In this document: positions 34,465-46,153 of the stretch, piece after piece
Numbering within the stretch: position 1 is the stretch's first letter
How the letters are laid out: the number at the start of each line of letters is the position of its first letter
NCBI GenBank assembly: GCA_947044405.1
Contig: CAMRHE010000506.1
Span: forward strand, 740,001-804,000
Reading direction: 5' to 3'
Origin: Leptodactylus fallax
Taxonomy: Eukaryota > Chordata > Amphibia > Anura > Leptodactylidae
Length of the DNA: 64,000 nucleotides
The notes under the pieces: model-generated
Told to the model about the DNA's origin: nothing
What the model saw: the letters and a program-made list of their open reading frames with translations, nothing else
Database searches by the model: none
Position numbers and translations under genes: made by a program

Positions 34465-34608
34465 GGGGTTGTCTGGGCCAAATTTTTTTATGGCCACTTC
34501 ACTGGTCCCCCCATACGGTGGGAAACAGTGATGGAGCCATTATATTGTGTGGGAGCAGTGATGGGGGCTGACATCCTGTGGGGGGGACATTAAACCGTGT
34601 GGGGCATA

Positions 34609-35027
34609 TTAAAGGGGCTGTCCAGGGTTAATCTTTTTTATGGCCTATGGTCAGGATAGGCCATAAATACCTGATCAGTAGGGGGCTGACACACGGCCCT
34701 ATCAGCTGTACGGAGCCACTTCCGGAGCCCGTTCTGTACACAACACAGGACCGGAAGCAGAAAGCTCCATCCGCTGTATAGCAGCCCGGCGCCTTCACTG
34801 CAGCTCAGCTACTACTGACTTCAATAAGTGCTGAGATGCAGTGAAGGTGCCCGGCTAATACACAGTGGACAGAGCTTTCTGCTTCTGGCCCTGTATTGTG
34901 TACAGTACAGGCACCAGAAGTGGCTCCGTACAGCTGATCGGTCCGGGGTCAGCCCCATACAGATCAGATATCTATGGCCTATCCTGAGGATAAACCATTA
35001 CAAAATATGCCTGGACAACCCCTTTAA
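34609..35027. mobile_element. Palindromic TTAA element in the right composite (partner of 24986-25404)
   Basis: TTAA on both sides. The internal arms GGCCTATGGTCAGGATAGGCC and GGCCTATCCTGAGGATAAACC are mirrored. It has almost the same length as its partner in the left composite. Confidence 0.82.
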
Positions 35028-35061
35028 TATACCCCCCAGGGCCCCCCTAATGAGCCACACT

Positions 35062-35445
35062 TTAAAGAGGTTGTCCAGTATAATTTTTCTTTTTTCTAAT
35101 TAGTCCGGGAGAAGTTAATCCCCCCCCCCCCCCAAAAAAAAAAAAAACATACTAAACATACTCACCTGTCCCCGGTGCTCCGTTGTCTTCTTTTGCCGGA
35201 AGTCTTCACTGGCTGTGACGTCTCAGGTCCCTTCCTTTAAGCCGCTGATTGGCCTCAGGGGTCATGTGACGTCACAGGTAGTCACATGCAGGGGGAACTT
35301 GCGCTGGAAGAAAACAGAGCTGCAGGCCGAACCGCACTGGGAGACACTGGGAACAGGAGAGAAAGTTGTTTTTTTTTGTTTTTTGTTTTTTACCTGCCCC
35401 AGTGTAATTAAAAATTTTTTTTTTTTATCCTGCACAACCCCTTCA
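35062..35445. mobile_element. Palindromic TTAA element in the right composite (partner of 24545-24960)
   Basis: Left TTAA intact; the right end has decayed to TTCA (CACAACCCCTTCA). It carries a minus-strand donor-like CAGGTGAGTAT (complement at 35158-35168) next to the GC-rich core. Confidence 0.78.
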
Positions 35446-36096
35446 ATGTTCTCCAGGCTATGGGCCTCCATCACTGCCCCTCCAATGACCCCATCAATGG
35501 TCCCCATACAGTATAGGGGACAAAGTGAAGGGGCCACTGTACAGGGAGGAATATTTATGTATATATGCCCATACAGTGGCCCCTTCACTGGAGTTTCTGC
35601 GACTTAGGTATTGTTATGCTGGAGCCCTAGAGCAGGCACCAGTATAACAATACAGTGAGAAATTAGCTGGGGTGGGAGGGGGGGATTACAACTCTCAACA
35701 GACCCAGGGGTTGTAGTTATCAGAGTTGTCAGTGAAGTTGAAAGATTTGGAAGGCAAAATAGGGGGGAAAAGTTGTTTTTTTTGTTTGCGTGGTTAAGTT
35801 GTACTTACCTTTCACACTGCTGGTCTGGGCTCCTATGCAGAAAGTCGCCGCCGCGCACAGCATCAGTACGTCAGTGACGCTTACTGCAATAAGCTGCAAC
35901 TGGATTGGTTCCAACAGCTGCCCATCAGGATCCCCCCACCCCCTCCCTAGAGTAAATTCTTGATAGTGACGGTTACGGGTGCTGCAGCGATATCTCAGAT
36001 ACTTGAAAGAGATACAGCTTTAGTACCCACAACCTCAGTTGTCAAGAACATGGTGAATGAGCAGCGCAGCACCCAGCATGTAAACAATACTGGGAC

Positions 36097-36825
36097 AGTA
36101 TAATATGCTCCGCAGTGTCCCCAACACAGCATTATATGCTCTGCAGTGGCCCCAACACAGCATTATATGCTCCGCAGTGGCCCCCACACAGCATTATATG
36201 CTCCGCAGTGGCCCCAACACAGCATTATATGCTCCGCAGTGGCCCCAACACAGCATTATATGCTCCGCAGTGGCCCCAACACAGCATTATGTGCTCCGCA
36301 GTGGCCCCAACACAGCATTATGTGCTCCGCAGTGGCCCCAACACAGCATTATGTGCTCCGCAGTAGCCCCCACACAGCAATATATACTCCGCAGTGGCCC
36401 CAACACAGCATGATATGCTCCGCATTGGCCCCAACACTGCATTATATGCTCCGCAGTGTCCCCAACACAGTATTATATGCCCTCAGTGGCCCCCACACAG
36501 TATTATATGCCCTTAGTGGCCCCCACACAGTATTATATGCCCTCAGTGGCCCCCACACAGTATTATATGCCCTCAGTGGCCCCCACACAGTATTATATGC
36601 CCTTAGTGGCCCCAACACAGTATTATATGCCCTCAGTGGCCCCCACACAGTATTATATGTCCTCAGTGGCCCCCACAAAGTATTATATACCCTCAGTGGC
36701 CCCCACACAGTATTATATGCTCTACAGTGTCCCCCACACAGTATTATATGCCCACAGTGGCCCCCACACTGTATTATATGCCCAAAGTGACCCCCACACA
36801 CTATTAGGTGCTCCACAGTGGCCCC
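36097..36825. repeat. 30/31-bp minisatellite inside the right composite
   Basis: About 24 units in inverted orientation to the left array, with the 31-bp GCTCCGCAGTGGCCCCAACA type first and the 30-bp GCCCTCAGTGGCCCCCACAC type after about 36476. It keeps the same order of subtypes as the left copy, so the array was already differentiated before the element moved. Confidence 0.93.
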
Positions 36826-38755
36826 CCACCCCCAGAACCGGTGCTATTATTATACTCTGGGGTCTCCTCAGACCCCAGAATATAATACGTACAGGTCCAG
36901 GAGAAGTGATTGAAAATAACAAACACTTATACTCACCTTGTCTTACCTCTCCGGGGCATCCTCGCTTCGTCCTTCCGTCTTTCCCATCTTCCTTGGTTCC
37001 TTGGTCCCCTGGTCTTCACGTCCTGTGTCCCAGAAGTCACCGCTGGGGCCTGTGATTGCACCTCAGCGGTCACGTGGGACGCGATGACATCATTACGCTT
37101 GCGCACTCCATGTCACCGCTGGGGCCTAATCACAGGCCCCTGCAGTGAGGCCGGAAAAGTGCCGGAGACGATGCTGAGTTCAGGACAGCCAGGTGAGTAT
37201 TTTTTTTTTTTTTTTGTCACTTCCCCTGGGCTGGCATCTAAATAGCGGTCGGGGAACCAGGCCTTCCCCGACCGCTAGCATGATAGTCCGGGGCCCCGGC
37301 CATTTCCAGCTGACCGCAGGCCCCGCACCCCTCCGGTCGCAGCCGCAGCCCTTGCGACCACGATCGTTACGCCACTGTCCATTGGTCAGGGGCCCGATCG
37401 GGATGGTCAGGAGCCGGATCGGGCCCCTGACCGTCCCGATCAGACCTTTGACCTTTGCATTGGCAAAATGAGTACTAATAGTCGGGGCTCGGGGCCCACC
37501 GGGGGATTCACCGGTTCCCTGGTGGGCCAGTCCGACCCTAACTCCCTCCAAAGGTTTTCTATGGGGTTGAGATCTGGAGACTGGCTAGGTCACTCCAGGA
37601 TCTTGAAATGCTTCTTACGAAGCCACTCCTTCGTTGCTGTGGCAGTGTTCTTGGGATCATTGTCATGCTGAAAGATCCAGCCACGTTTCATCTTCATTGC
37701 CCTTGCTGATGGAAGGAGGTTTGCACTCAAAATCTCCCGATACATGGCCCCAATCATTCTTACATGTACACGGATCAGTCGTCCTGGTCCCTTTGCAGAG
37801 AAACAGCCCCAAAGCATGATGTTGCCCCCCATGCTTCACAGTAGGTATGGTGTTCTTTGGATGCAACTCAGCATTCACTCTCCTCCAAACACGACGAGTT
37901 GTGTTTCTACCAAACAGTTCTACTTTGGTTTCATCTGACCATATGACATTCTCCCAATACTCTTCTGGAACATCCAAATGCTCTCTAGCAAACTTCAGAC
38001 GGGCCCAGATATGTACTGGCTTAAGCAGGGGGACACGTCTGGCACTGCAGGATCTGAGTCCCTGGCGGCGTAGTGTGTTACTGACGGTAGCCTTTGTTAC
38101 GTTAGTCCCAGCTTTCTGCAGGTCATTCACTAGGTCCCCCCGTGTGGTTCTGGGATTTTTGCTCACCATTCTTGTGATCATTTTGACCCCACGGGGTGAG
38201 ATCTTGCGTGGAGCCCCTGATCGAGGGAGATTATCAGTGGTCTTGTATGTCTTCCATTTTCTAATTATTGCTCCCACAGTTGATTTCTTCACACCAAGCT
38301 GCTTGCCTATTGCAGATTCCGTCTTCCCAGCCTGGTGCAGGTCTACAATTTTGTTTCTGGTGTCCTTCCACAGCTCTTTGGTCTTCACCATAGTGGAGTT
38401 TGGAGTGTCACTGTTTGAGGTTGTGGACAGGTGTCTTTTATACTGATAACAATGTCACACAGGAGCCATTACTACAGGTAATGAGTGGAGGACAGAGGAG
38501 CCTCTTAAAGATGAAGTTACAGGTCTGTGAGAGCCAGAAATCTTGCTTGTTTGTAGGTGACCAAATACTTATTTTCCACCATAATTTGCAAATAAATTCT
38601 TAAAAAATCAGACAATGTGATTTTCTAGATATGTTTTCTCATTTTGTCTCTCATAGTTGAGGTCTACCTATGATGACAATTACAGGCCGGCCTCATCTTT
38701 TTAAGTGGGAGAACTTGCACAATTGGTGGCTGACTAAATACTTTTTTCCCCACTG

Positions 38756-39389
38756 TATCAGCCATCACAAGGGCTTTATTCAGGGGCTTCTTTGTACTTG
38801 ACTAAGGCCCCTATATGGGCCAATACTTGGTGTTTTTGGCTCCAGTAAAGATTTTTCCATTTTTCTAGAAAATGCTGGTGAGAGTTTTTTTTTAGGTCAT
38901 GCCACAAAACCTAACTATGGGGCAGGTTGTCTGTAGTCAGAATCCAATAGTTACTATATTTTACACCTATTGACACCAACTTGTCTTAAGGAGAACTTTT
39001 ACTTTCAATGCTAGACCCCCATGACATTATCAAGTACTCAAGTAAAAGTGGAAGTAGGGTGCACAAGTGGAGAAATGAAGTAATTGTCTATTAAATATAG
39101 GTGTTGAACTTCTGCTCCTGACAATACAGGTTTAAAAGGGTTGTCAGAGATTAAAAAAAAAATTGACTAAGAGCAGGAAAATTAGATTAAAAAACAGGAG
39201 TTTTTAAAATGTATTTATCAATGTTCCTGCGCTTTGACTTCTTAAAAATTCCTGCCAGCCCTTATAATATCTTGTACTATGTAGCGGTTGTGGAGCTGGA
39301 ACTGAATTAAGGAGAGGGGTGGTCTCTGACGTTTGCACGGTCCTGTAGGGCATAAAAATATCGACATTAATTTGTCTCCTTAAGGGTGG
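38756..39389. other. No gene seen
   Basis: Unique sequence with no coding signal. Confidence 0.5.
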
Positions 39390-39795
39390 GTTCACACCTG
39401 CGCTTGGTGTCCGTCCGTCGCCAATCCAGTGAAAATCTCGGCGAACTGGATTGGCGTCGGATACAGACCGGTCAGCGGCGCATTGGTTAAAAACCCATTC
39501 ATTTGAATGGGTTTTTAAAGCAATGCGCGGGTGTGCGCTTACACCCTCTGCGCTGCCAATCCTTTTTTTTCGTCGGAAACAAAGTCGGACACGCAGGACT
39601 TCGTGTCCGACGAAAAAAAAAAGGATTGGCAGCGCAGAGGGTGTAAGCGCACACCCGCGCACTGCTTTAAAAACCCATTCAAATGAATGGGTTTTTAACC
39701 AATGCGCCGCTGACCGGTCTGTATCCGACGCCAATCCAGTTCGCCGAGATTTTCACTGGATTGGCGACGGACGGACAGCAAGCGCAGGTGTGAAC
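39390..39795. repeat. Near-perfect long palindrome (fold-back MITE)
   Basis: Two arms of about 188-190 bp (39390-39577 and 39606-39795) separated by 28 bp. I count only a handful of differences between arms: G/C near 39407, A/G in CAATGCGC/CAGTGCGC, and T8 versus A10. The outer ends are GTTCACACCTGCGC...GCGCAGGTGTGAAC. Mirror-image open frames on both strands share MASDTDRSAAHWLKTHS because of the symmetry and are not genes. The same end words occur at 53.59-53.82 kb. Confidence 0.95.
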
Positions 39796-40239
39796 GAAGC
39801 ATTACTTTCATCCATCTCAATTCAGCTGGCACCAGACATGTATTATATTTTTGTTAGATTTCCTAAAGCCATATGTGTAGGTGTATTCCTGGCTGGTATT
39901 ATTTATGGGTTATAAGAGTCAAAAGTTCTCAGGACTATTTTTATTATTTGGCGTATGTTTTTGTTTTATTCTACAAAGTTTATTACATTTTTTTTTTTTA
40001 ATAAAATTGGTGCTTGAAGCAGTGCTTGGCCGTCATGGTGGAAACCATGTGCATACTTATACCATTAATAGTGTAAGGGCTAGACCCAAACACTGCACAA
40101 AAGAGGAGGATAAACTACTAGTAAACTAATGGTACATCTACCATTTCTAGGGGGTCTTCTTTCTCTTGCAACTACTTACATAGATCTATCTATCTATCAG
40201 CAGCAAATGGATGCAAGCCTCCTGGTATAGACAGTGTGC
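39796..40239. other. No gene seen
   Basis: AT-rich unique sequence. Confidence 0.5.
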
Positions 40240-40905
40240 CTCCTCATATACCATTTTCTCAGAAAATAAGACAAGTTCTTATATTATTCTTATTATGCTC
40301 CGAAAGATGGGCTAGGGCTTATTTTCAGTGGATGTCTTATTTGTTTACATGAACAAACATCCACTCATCAGACCCCCTTACACCGAAAACAATTAGAGTT
40401 GGTAAGTGCCAGTGGTGGATGGACTCTCACACACAGATCTGTGTCACTCCTGCCAAAGGCCTGTCACTGTCAGGCATCTTGCCGTTGCAGCAGCGTTCCA
40501 CTGCAGCCAAGTGTAGCGGTTGGCTCCCTCTGGTGACTGAAAGCAGACACAACACTCGGGCTCAGGAGTGAAGTGATGCCAGCGGGACTACCCGATCAGT
40601 GTGTGAGAGCCCGGCACTACCAGTAGTCAACCCTTTGTTGTGGAGAACTATCTCACTAGTGCCATCCGATAGTTCCCTTAAAGTCAATGTCTGATTCTTT
40701 TGGGGGTGTCTGCTTTCCTTGATGAAGGGTCTACTATATCTGTTCTGTATTCTATATACTTTCTTACATGTATAGCTGCCTGGACACTATTTTTAATGAA
40801 TTGCAATTAGGGATTATTTTTGGAGTAGGGATTATATTACAAGCATACTCCAAAAATACTGAAAAATCATGCTAGGGCTTATTTTCAGAGAAACACGTTA
40901 TGAGG
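40240..40905. repeat. Decayed DNA element with AGGGCTTATTTTC boundary repeats
   Basis: GCTAGGGCTTATTTTCAG occurs at 40310-40327 and again at 40871-40888, in direct orientation, with GAAAATAAGACAAG at 40263. The region between holds GC-richer unique-looking sequence. Class uncertain. Confidence 0.45.
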
Positions 40906-41022
40906 CACACCCTCCACCGTCTCCAGGGCTATGAAGACTCTGTGAGCAATGCCAGTCTTCATAGATATTCCCCAATGAGTATATGAAGTTTAAACTGCAT
41001 TACTAATATAGTTATTAGCTAT

Positions 41023-41023
41023 A

Positions 41024-41073
<50 letters not shown>
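41023..41073. repeat. (TG)n(TA)n microsatellite
   Basis: A compound dinucleotide run of about 50 bases. Confidence 0.95.
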
Positions 41074-41079
<6 letters not shown>

Positions 41080-41339
41080 TTTGGTCAATTTGTGAGAGCC
41101 CATCTTCTGCCCCGAGAAGGGGACTTCATTTAGATGGGACCCTACACTATACAGATGTACCTGTCTCAGGCCTCAATTCAGGCCTACAATGTGAACACAG
41201 GGCAAGTAGGATCCAGAGACATACTCTCTTCTACTTAAAATAGGCTCGTGTCAGGGCATTACTACCACCACAGCAGCCGTAGTGACCGACTGGCCCCCAA
41301 CTTTTTTTTAAGGCCATTACCCAACGGGTGTTCCCATTG

Positions 41340-41510
41340 CTTCAAACAAGTAAAATGCAACGCACTCATTGCTTCAAAGAACTTAAGAATTTATTCGCCT
41401 ATTGAAAAAAATGGTGATCTCTTCACAAAGGGGAAACACCATTTATTTCAGGGGACCCTAGCCCATCTATCTGCAGGGCTGGGTGCTTGTGATAAATCCC
41501 TCTAAGTTAT
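41340..41510. repeat. Dispersed repeat, copy 2 of the 17440-17614 family
   Basis: Shares CATTGCTTC, TTCACAAAGGGGAAACACC, GACCCTAGCCCATCTATCTGC and GTGATAAATCCCTCTAA with the first copy. Confidence 0.6.
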
Positions 41511-42469
41511 ACAAAGGATTAAAGACCAGTGAATTAAGTACTAAAGACGTTATTTGTACCAGCTTAATTTTTCCTTCTAAGATGCCCTCAGCTGTAGAGT
41601 GCTCCTTGGACAGACATATTTCTAATCCCTGCACGAGACTTGTGGCTTAGAGAGTACATGTGACATGATGCTTTAAACACCACAGCAGACAGAAGTGAAA
41701 GGACTGGCAGAACTCCAGGGCTCGGAGCTTTTCGTTGCCAGCTCAGAGCTCACTTCAGACAGCAATGAAGTGAACTGCCTGCTCGGCAGTCCAGCTCCAT
41801 CACGTTGCACACACAGAAGTAGATTCCTATCTGTGTATGTCTGCACTACAAAGAATCTGTCCGTCCTGATTATTATAACACATTTCCAGCAGTTACAGCA
41901 TTTATTACATCGTTTTTCTGGAATTCAGAGCTGTGTACACTGAGCAGTCATCTATAATGGCAAATGGAGCCGTGAAACATATAAGTCTTCTCTATTATGG
42001 ACAGCTACTGTGAAGATTTTAATCCAGTCTATATATGGTAGATATTAAATCCTTGTCCTTATGTCAGATTAGGGCATCTGGACATCAGGGCATAGATTCT
42101 CCAAATTGGAATGGGACCCCCTCTATGAACCAAAGTGGAAATCCTCTAGAAATGCATGCATTGAATGGTCACCCATTTAAATGGGCCACTAATATCACAA
42201 GGGGCTTTAGTAGTTGGGCTAGCGCTGGTTAAATGATGACTGGGATAGCTTGCTTTAGAAAAGTACTGTGGTTGGCCAGTTGGACAACCCCTTTAACAGT
42301 GCCTATAGAATAGGAATAGCATGTCATTCTTTATTTCTATAATTAAAGATAAAGTTTAGACCTATAATTTGCATTAATATGATCTGTATAGTCCTTCCCA
42401 TTGTTGGGTTCATATATTTGTTCCAATATATAGAGGTGTTTCCAAGATTGCAACTTATACACTATTCAC
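41511..42469. other. No gene seen
   Basis: Unique sequence with a TTAA-type element end at about 42279-42296 (TTGGACAACCCCTTTAA); its other end is not found. Confidence 0.5.
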
Positions 42470-42765
42470 AAAATAGGAGATAAGTGTCTGATTAGTGGGG
42501 GTCCGACTGCTAAGACCCCCACCAATCATACATATGGAGGTTGAGTATGTGCGTTGCTGCTCCTTTCATCTCTATGGGACTTATGAGGATAGCCAATTGC
42601 AGGGCTCAGTGATCTCAGCTGTCCCCTAGAAATGAATGGGGTGATAGTTTATATGTGTGACTGGGGGTATATTCAAGTGTAGGGACTTAGAAACTTCAGC
42701 AGCTGGACCCCCACTGATAACATGTTTATGCCCTATCCTAGGAGTAATCTTGGTACAGGCCCTTT
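42470..42765. repeat. Degenerate palindromic repeat
   Basis: GGGGGTCCGACTGC near 42499 and CACCAATCATA follow each other as an inverted pair (TTAGTGGGGGTCC / ACCCCCACCAATC), with a CCCCCACTGATAACATG arm near 42708. Same class as 18770-19075. Confidence 0.55.
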
Positions 42766-42884
42766 AAGGACACTTTTTACAAATAAAGGAAATGTCTCGC
42801 TCTTCAAGGAAAAGTCTGTAGGTAAATAAAGTAATAGTGCCCTTACAGTTTTGGTGTGATATTCTCTGCTCCCACATTAATGGT

Positions 42885-43135
42885 AGAATCCAATGGCCAT
42901 TCTGCTGTAGCTTGTCCAGTGGCAGCAAAAACTTCAAAAATGAACGTCCACTTGGAGACCCAAAAAACGAAAACCCTATCCACTTAAAAAGCAATTACCC
43001 GTGGAAAGCCGCAGACCTCATAGACTATAATGGGGTCCCTCAGGTTTCTGCCTGAAATCAGCGGAGAAAAGTCCTGCTTGCAGACTATTTTAAGCAAAAT
43101 GGGGGACGGAGTCCACCAACGCTACTGTGAACCAT
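42885..43135. repeat. Decayed fold-back repeat
   Basis: Words GAATCCAATGGCC, CCACTTGGAGACCC, CTATCCACTTAAAAAGC, GAAAGCCGCAGACCTC and AAAGTCCTGCTTGCAG correspond to the fold-back copy at 53585-53816 read in reverse. Confidence 0.55.
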
Positions 43136-44455
43136 CCCTTAATAGATGGAAAACTATTGATCCTTTGACACCAAGTTTTGTGTACTTTTATTACTTTAGT
43201 TTAAAGCAGTAGTCACCCATGGACTTAGATGAAACTTCAACTCGAGGGGAGGCGATTGCCCCACCTTAAAGCTATATTACCTTTTCCTTATAGACTTTGA
43301 TATGGAAAAAATAAATTATGAGCTCAATGGGGACAAGTGAGGAGCTGTAACAAAAGCTTGGATACCTGGAGGCCTGAAGCTTGGTTGGCTTGGTTCTGTC
43401 TTGAGATGCGGCAGATTGAATTTCTTGTGTAAGTATGGTATAGTAAGGGCTCTTGAGTATAGGTCTTAGTAACGTCTATCAACCAATTACTTAGTGGCTT
43501 ACAATTTACAATGTCTTGACATCTATGGAAGGGTATGTAATATCCTTGAATCTCCAAGTACTAGTTTTATTGAAGTGTATCAGTCTTTTTCTCTAGAAAG
43601 CTGGCTCTCACTTTCTTTTATGGATTTTGCAGGGTATACAGTATTTAGAGTTATCAAAACATGAAGACGTTGACAAGATTTGTACATTGTCCAAGTGTAT
43701 CGAATGACATGTATTGGTTCAGAAGGAGACCGATTGATGCACATGTATACTTTTGAGCAACTTGTTAGAATGCAATCCATATTGTGAAGCATATCAGATA
43801 TATAGAAGGGCTTGATAAAGAAAATCCTTAGAGATGTACGAACTCTTTAATATCTGGCTCAGTCTCCTGGACTTGCTGCCAGAACAGTGCCCCTTAGCTT
43901 TGCAGATGAATTGCCGACTTTGATGAAATGCATCCTTGCTGCGGTTCGCTTAATGTGCACAAAGGAACTTTCAGCAATTTATGTATAATTTTTTTTTTTT
44001 TTTGGGTGGGGTACATAATGCAGCGAACCCTCAAAATAGACTAATTCCTAAGGAGGTGCAAATACAATACCCTTCTAATAAAAGCTATTTGTCATTTGGA
44101 TATTGGGCCAACTATAAAATCAGTTATGTGCAGAAGGGATGGGGTTCGATCAAATTTAGGAATTTGTACTGGAATTTTGAAGAATGTTAAAAACAAGACG
44201 GTTGTTTTGACAGTTGTTTCATCCGATGTCCTTTCCAAGAATGTAATAGTTAAGGTGTTAACAAAAACAACTTTAAAAACAAAGATGGATATTTAATACT
44301 TTAGTAAATCTTTGTCCGGAGGAAGAGCTATTTGCCACAGACAGAAATAGTGGAGTGTTTACTAATGTGAGGCAATGGGATTCTCATAAATTGTCTTAAA
44401 ATTAAGGCGACTTCACATTATTTTTACGAGAATGCAGTATTCGGGGAATAGATTT
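43136..44455. other. No gene seen
   Basis: Mostly unique. Short open frames at 43324-43557, 43580-43792 and 43981-44296 show no domain. Confidence 0.5.
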
Positions 44456-44700
44456 GACATTTAAAGGGATTGTCCTGGATTAACAAAAAAGACCAGACAG
44501 AGCCTTTCTTGTCCATTGCCTGTGTCCAGTATTGCAGCTTTGCCCTATTCACTTGGGCTGAGGGGAAGAAGAAAAAAAAACAATAAGACATTGAGTTAAT
44601 TAGTCTCCATGGTTACAGACTACAGACAAACACTAACGTAGTCAGATCCTATAGCCATGTGTTACATCATTTCTATCTGCTTCCTCTTCTGATGGAAAAA
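44456..44700. repeat. Dispersed repeat R2, copy 1
   Basis: It shares long stretches with 46540-46790: GATTGTCCTGGATTA, TTGTCCATTG, GTATTGCAGCT, TTCACTTGGGCTGAG/TAACTTGGGCTGAG, TTAATTAGTCTCC.TGGTTACAGAC and ATGTGTTAC. It begins with TTTAAAGGGATTGTCC, so it is probably a TTAA-type element. Confidence 0.75.
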
Positions 44701-44709
44701 AATAGAAAA

Positions 44710-45000
44710 ATGGGCAAGCATAAGGATCTGAGAGACTTTGACAAGGGACAAATTGTGATGGCTATATGAGTGGGTCAGAACATCTCCAAAATGGAACGTC
44801 TTGTGTAGTGGTTAGTATCGTATCATAGGCCATGTCATGGGCACTCAAGACTCAAAGATGCTAGTAGGGAGTGAAGACTAGCCCATCTGGTCCTCGATTG
44901 CTGAAACGTTACTACTGGGTATGATAGAAAGGGGTTAGGACACGCAGTACATCTCAGCTCTCTGTTTATGAGGCTGCGTAGAAGTATATAATATTGGGCA
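44710..45000 (+). pseudogene. Tc1/mariner transposase N-terminal fragment
   Basis: An ATG opens MGKHKDLRDFDKGQIVMA, a clear start of a Tc1-type helix-turn-helix region, and stops one codon later; GQNISKM follows after another residue. Several further stops occur and the catalytic domain is missing. It is an isolated relic lying next to repeat R2. Confidence 0.7.
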
Positions 45001-45110
45001 GGGTTTAATGTTTTGGCAGATTTGTGTATTTTATCTATATCTATAACTTATTTTAGCTATTCTTTCCATTAAAATTAGGTTTTGTTTGTCATTTGCCAGA
45101 CAGTAACATG

Positions 45111-45143
<33 letters not shown>

Positions 45144-45157
45144 CTATATATATATAG
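45111..45157. repeat. (TC)n(TA)n microsatellite
   Basis: A compound run of CT then TA dinucleotides. Confidence 0.95.
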
Positions 45158-46153
45158 AAACTCATGCATAGTCCAAAATAGAAAGCTAGACATGATCCGA
45201 AATAGGGTTGTTGAGTCTATAGACTTCTAGTGGGATGAGATCTTTTTTGATGCCTCTTCCAGTGACTCTTGACATTTTCGTTAGTAGTATTATTATGGGT
45301 TTTTGTTCTGAAAAAAGTCATGAAAGGAGATGCCATATGGTCTAGACTGAGGAGGGAACTTTTTTCGTATAAAGAATTTAACTGCTGTACCTACACGCAG
45401 CCAGCAGCGATTCATGTAAGAAGCATTTCCTTTCCTCGCACCAGAAGAGATTTTGCATTGCTGATTTTTTTCATTATATGGCATATTCAGAGTTTTCTGA
45501 AAATGGTAATTTATGATCAGGGCAGTGCCATGAATATGCTGAGCCATGTGTTATAATGGCAAAAGCAGGAACACAATGTACAAAGACATTTACTATAAAT
45601 GAATACAAAGCACAGTATGTAGTACTCGATAGGTCATGTCAGTCCTCTCGATGTGTCTACCTAATATCAAGCATACCATAGATATACAGTATAAGGACAT
45701 GGATACATTTAAATCAGGGGAAACCGGGTCTGGATCTCACTTCTCCCTTGTTCTGTTAATCGTATATGTGGTTTAGGGTCAGGGGATTAAACTTTTATGG
45801 ACCGGACAGTTTAGTCATGTTTGGTCATACTTGTCAACATTTTGAGTCTCATTCTGGGAGAAGGGTGCCCACAGAGTACTATGGCAATTTTTAGCCATGA
45901 CCACGCGCCCTAAGTATACTCTTCTGAGGGGGTTCTGATATTCCAATCGGAGATTTATAGACTATGTCCTATCCCTATACCCATGAAAATGGATCAGAAC
46001 AGAACCCCCACTGAATTCAATTGAGGACGGAAGGCACTCGGATGATACTTGGATATCATCGAGTTCATTCCTTTAAAAGATCGAACGCCCCTCGAACTAC
46101 ACACTCGGTTGTGTGCAGGAACCCTTACCCTAGTGTTAGGCTTCATATTTGTG
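45158..46153. other. No gene seen
   Basis: Unique sequence. A 95-codon open frame (45269-45556) overlaps one of 84 codons on the other strand; neither shows a domain. Confidence 0.5.

Larger units (their letters stand above)
33784..37540. mobile_element. Composite hAT-like element, right copy (3.76 kb, inverted)
   Basis: Inverted relative to 22061-26280. The ends are CAGTGTCGGACTGG (33784) and CCAGTCCGACCCTA (37540). The 8-bp flanks are ACTCCATC (33776-33783) and ACTCCCTC (37541-37548); the undisturbed Tc1 copy at 51.5 kb has the ACTCCCTC form. The same modules follow in mirror order: TTAA elements, unique DNA, minisatellite, hairpin, GC-rich subterminal DNA. It is about 460 bp shorter than the left copy, mostly because the minisatellite has fewer units. 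Confidence 0.9.
33600..38391 (-). pseudogene. Tc1 transposase (DD34E), disrupted by insertion, frameshift and stop
   Basis: The frame starts at [14 protein letters not shown] (38391, minus) with helix-turn-helix segments and WSDET carrying the first catalytic Asp. It breaks at a 2-base loss in a C/G run near 37825-37830 (TVKHGG). The next frame holds QHDNDPK (second Asp; the usual following His is Asn here) and stops where a Trp codon has become TGA (37590-37592), just before SPDLNPIE. The composite hAT element then splits the gene at 37541/33783. The C-terminal part resumes at 33782 ([13 protein letters not shown]...) and ends at about 33600. The three lesions rule out function. Confidence 0.92.
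33391..38755 (-). mobile_element. DD34E Tc1 element interrupted by a hAT composite
   Basis: The outer ends CAGTGGGGAACAAAAG (33391) and CCCCACTG (38755) are flanked by TA (33389-33390, 38756-38757). Without the 3757-bp insertion and its 8-bp duplication the element is about 1.6 kb, the same as the copy at 50310-51919 but in the opposite orientation. Terminal repeats are about 200 bp. Confidence 0.93.

Noticed and set aside
33391..38755. A single 5.4-kb transposon with a large intron in its transposase
   Set aside because: The middle 3.76 kb has its own inverted ends and 8-bp duplication, and another Tc1 copy lacks it entirely.
39204..39915. Two frames on opposite strands sharing the same N-terminal 24 residues
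   Set aside because: This is produced by the perfect palindrome; both are reflections of one arm.
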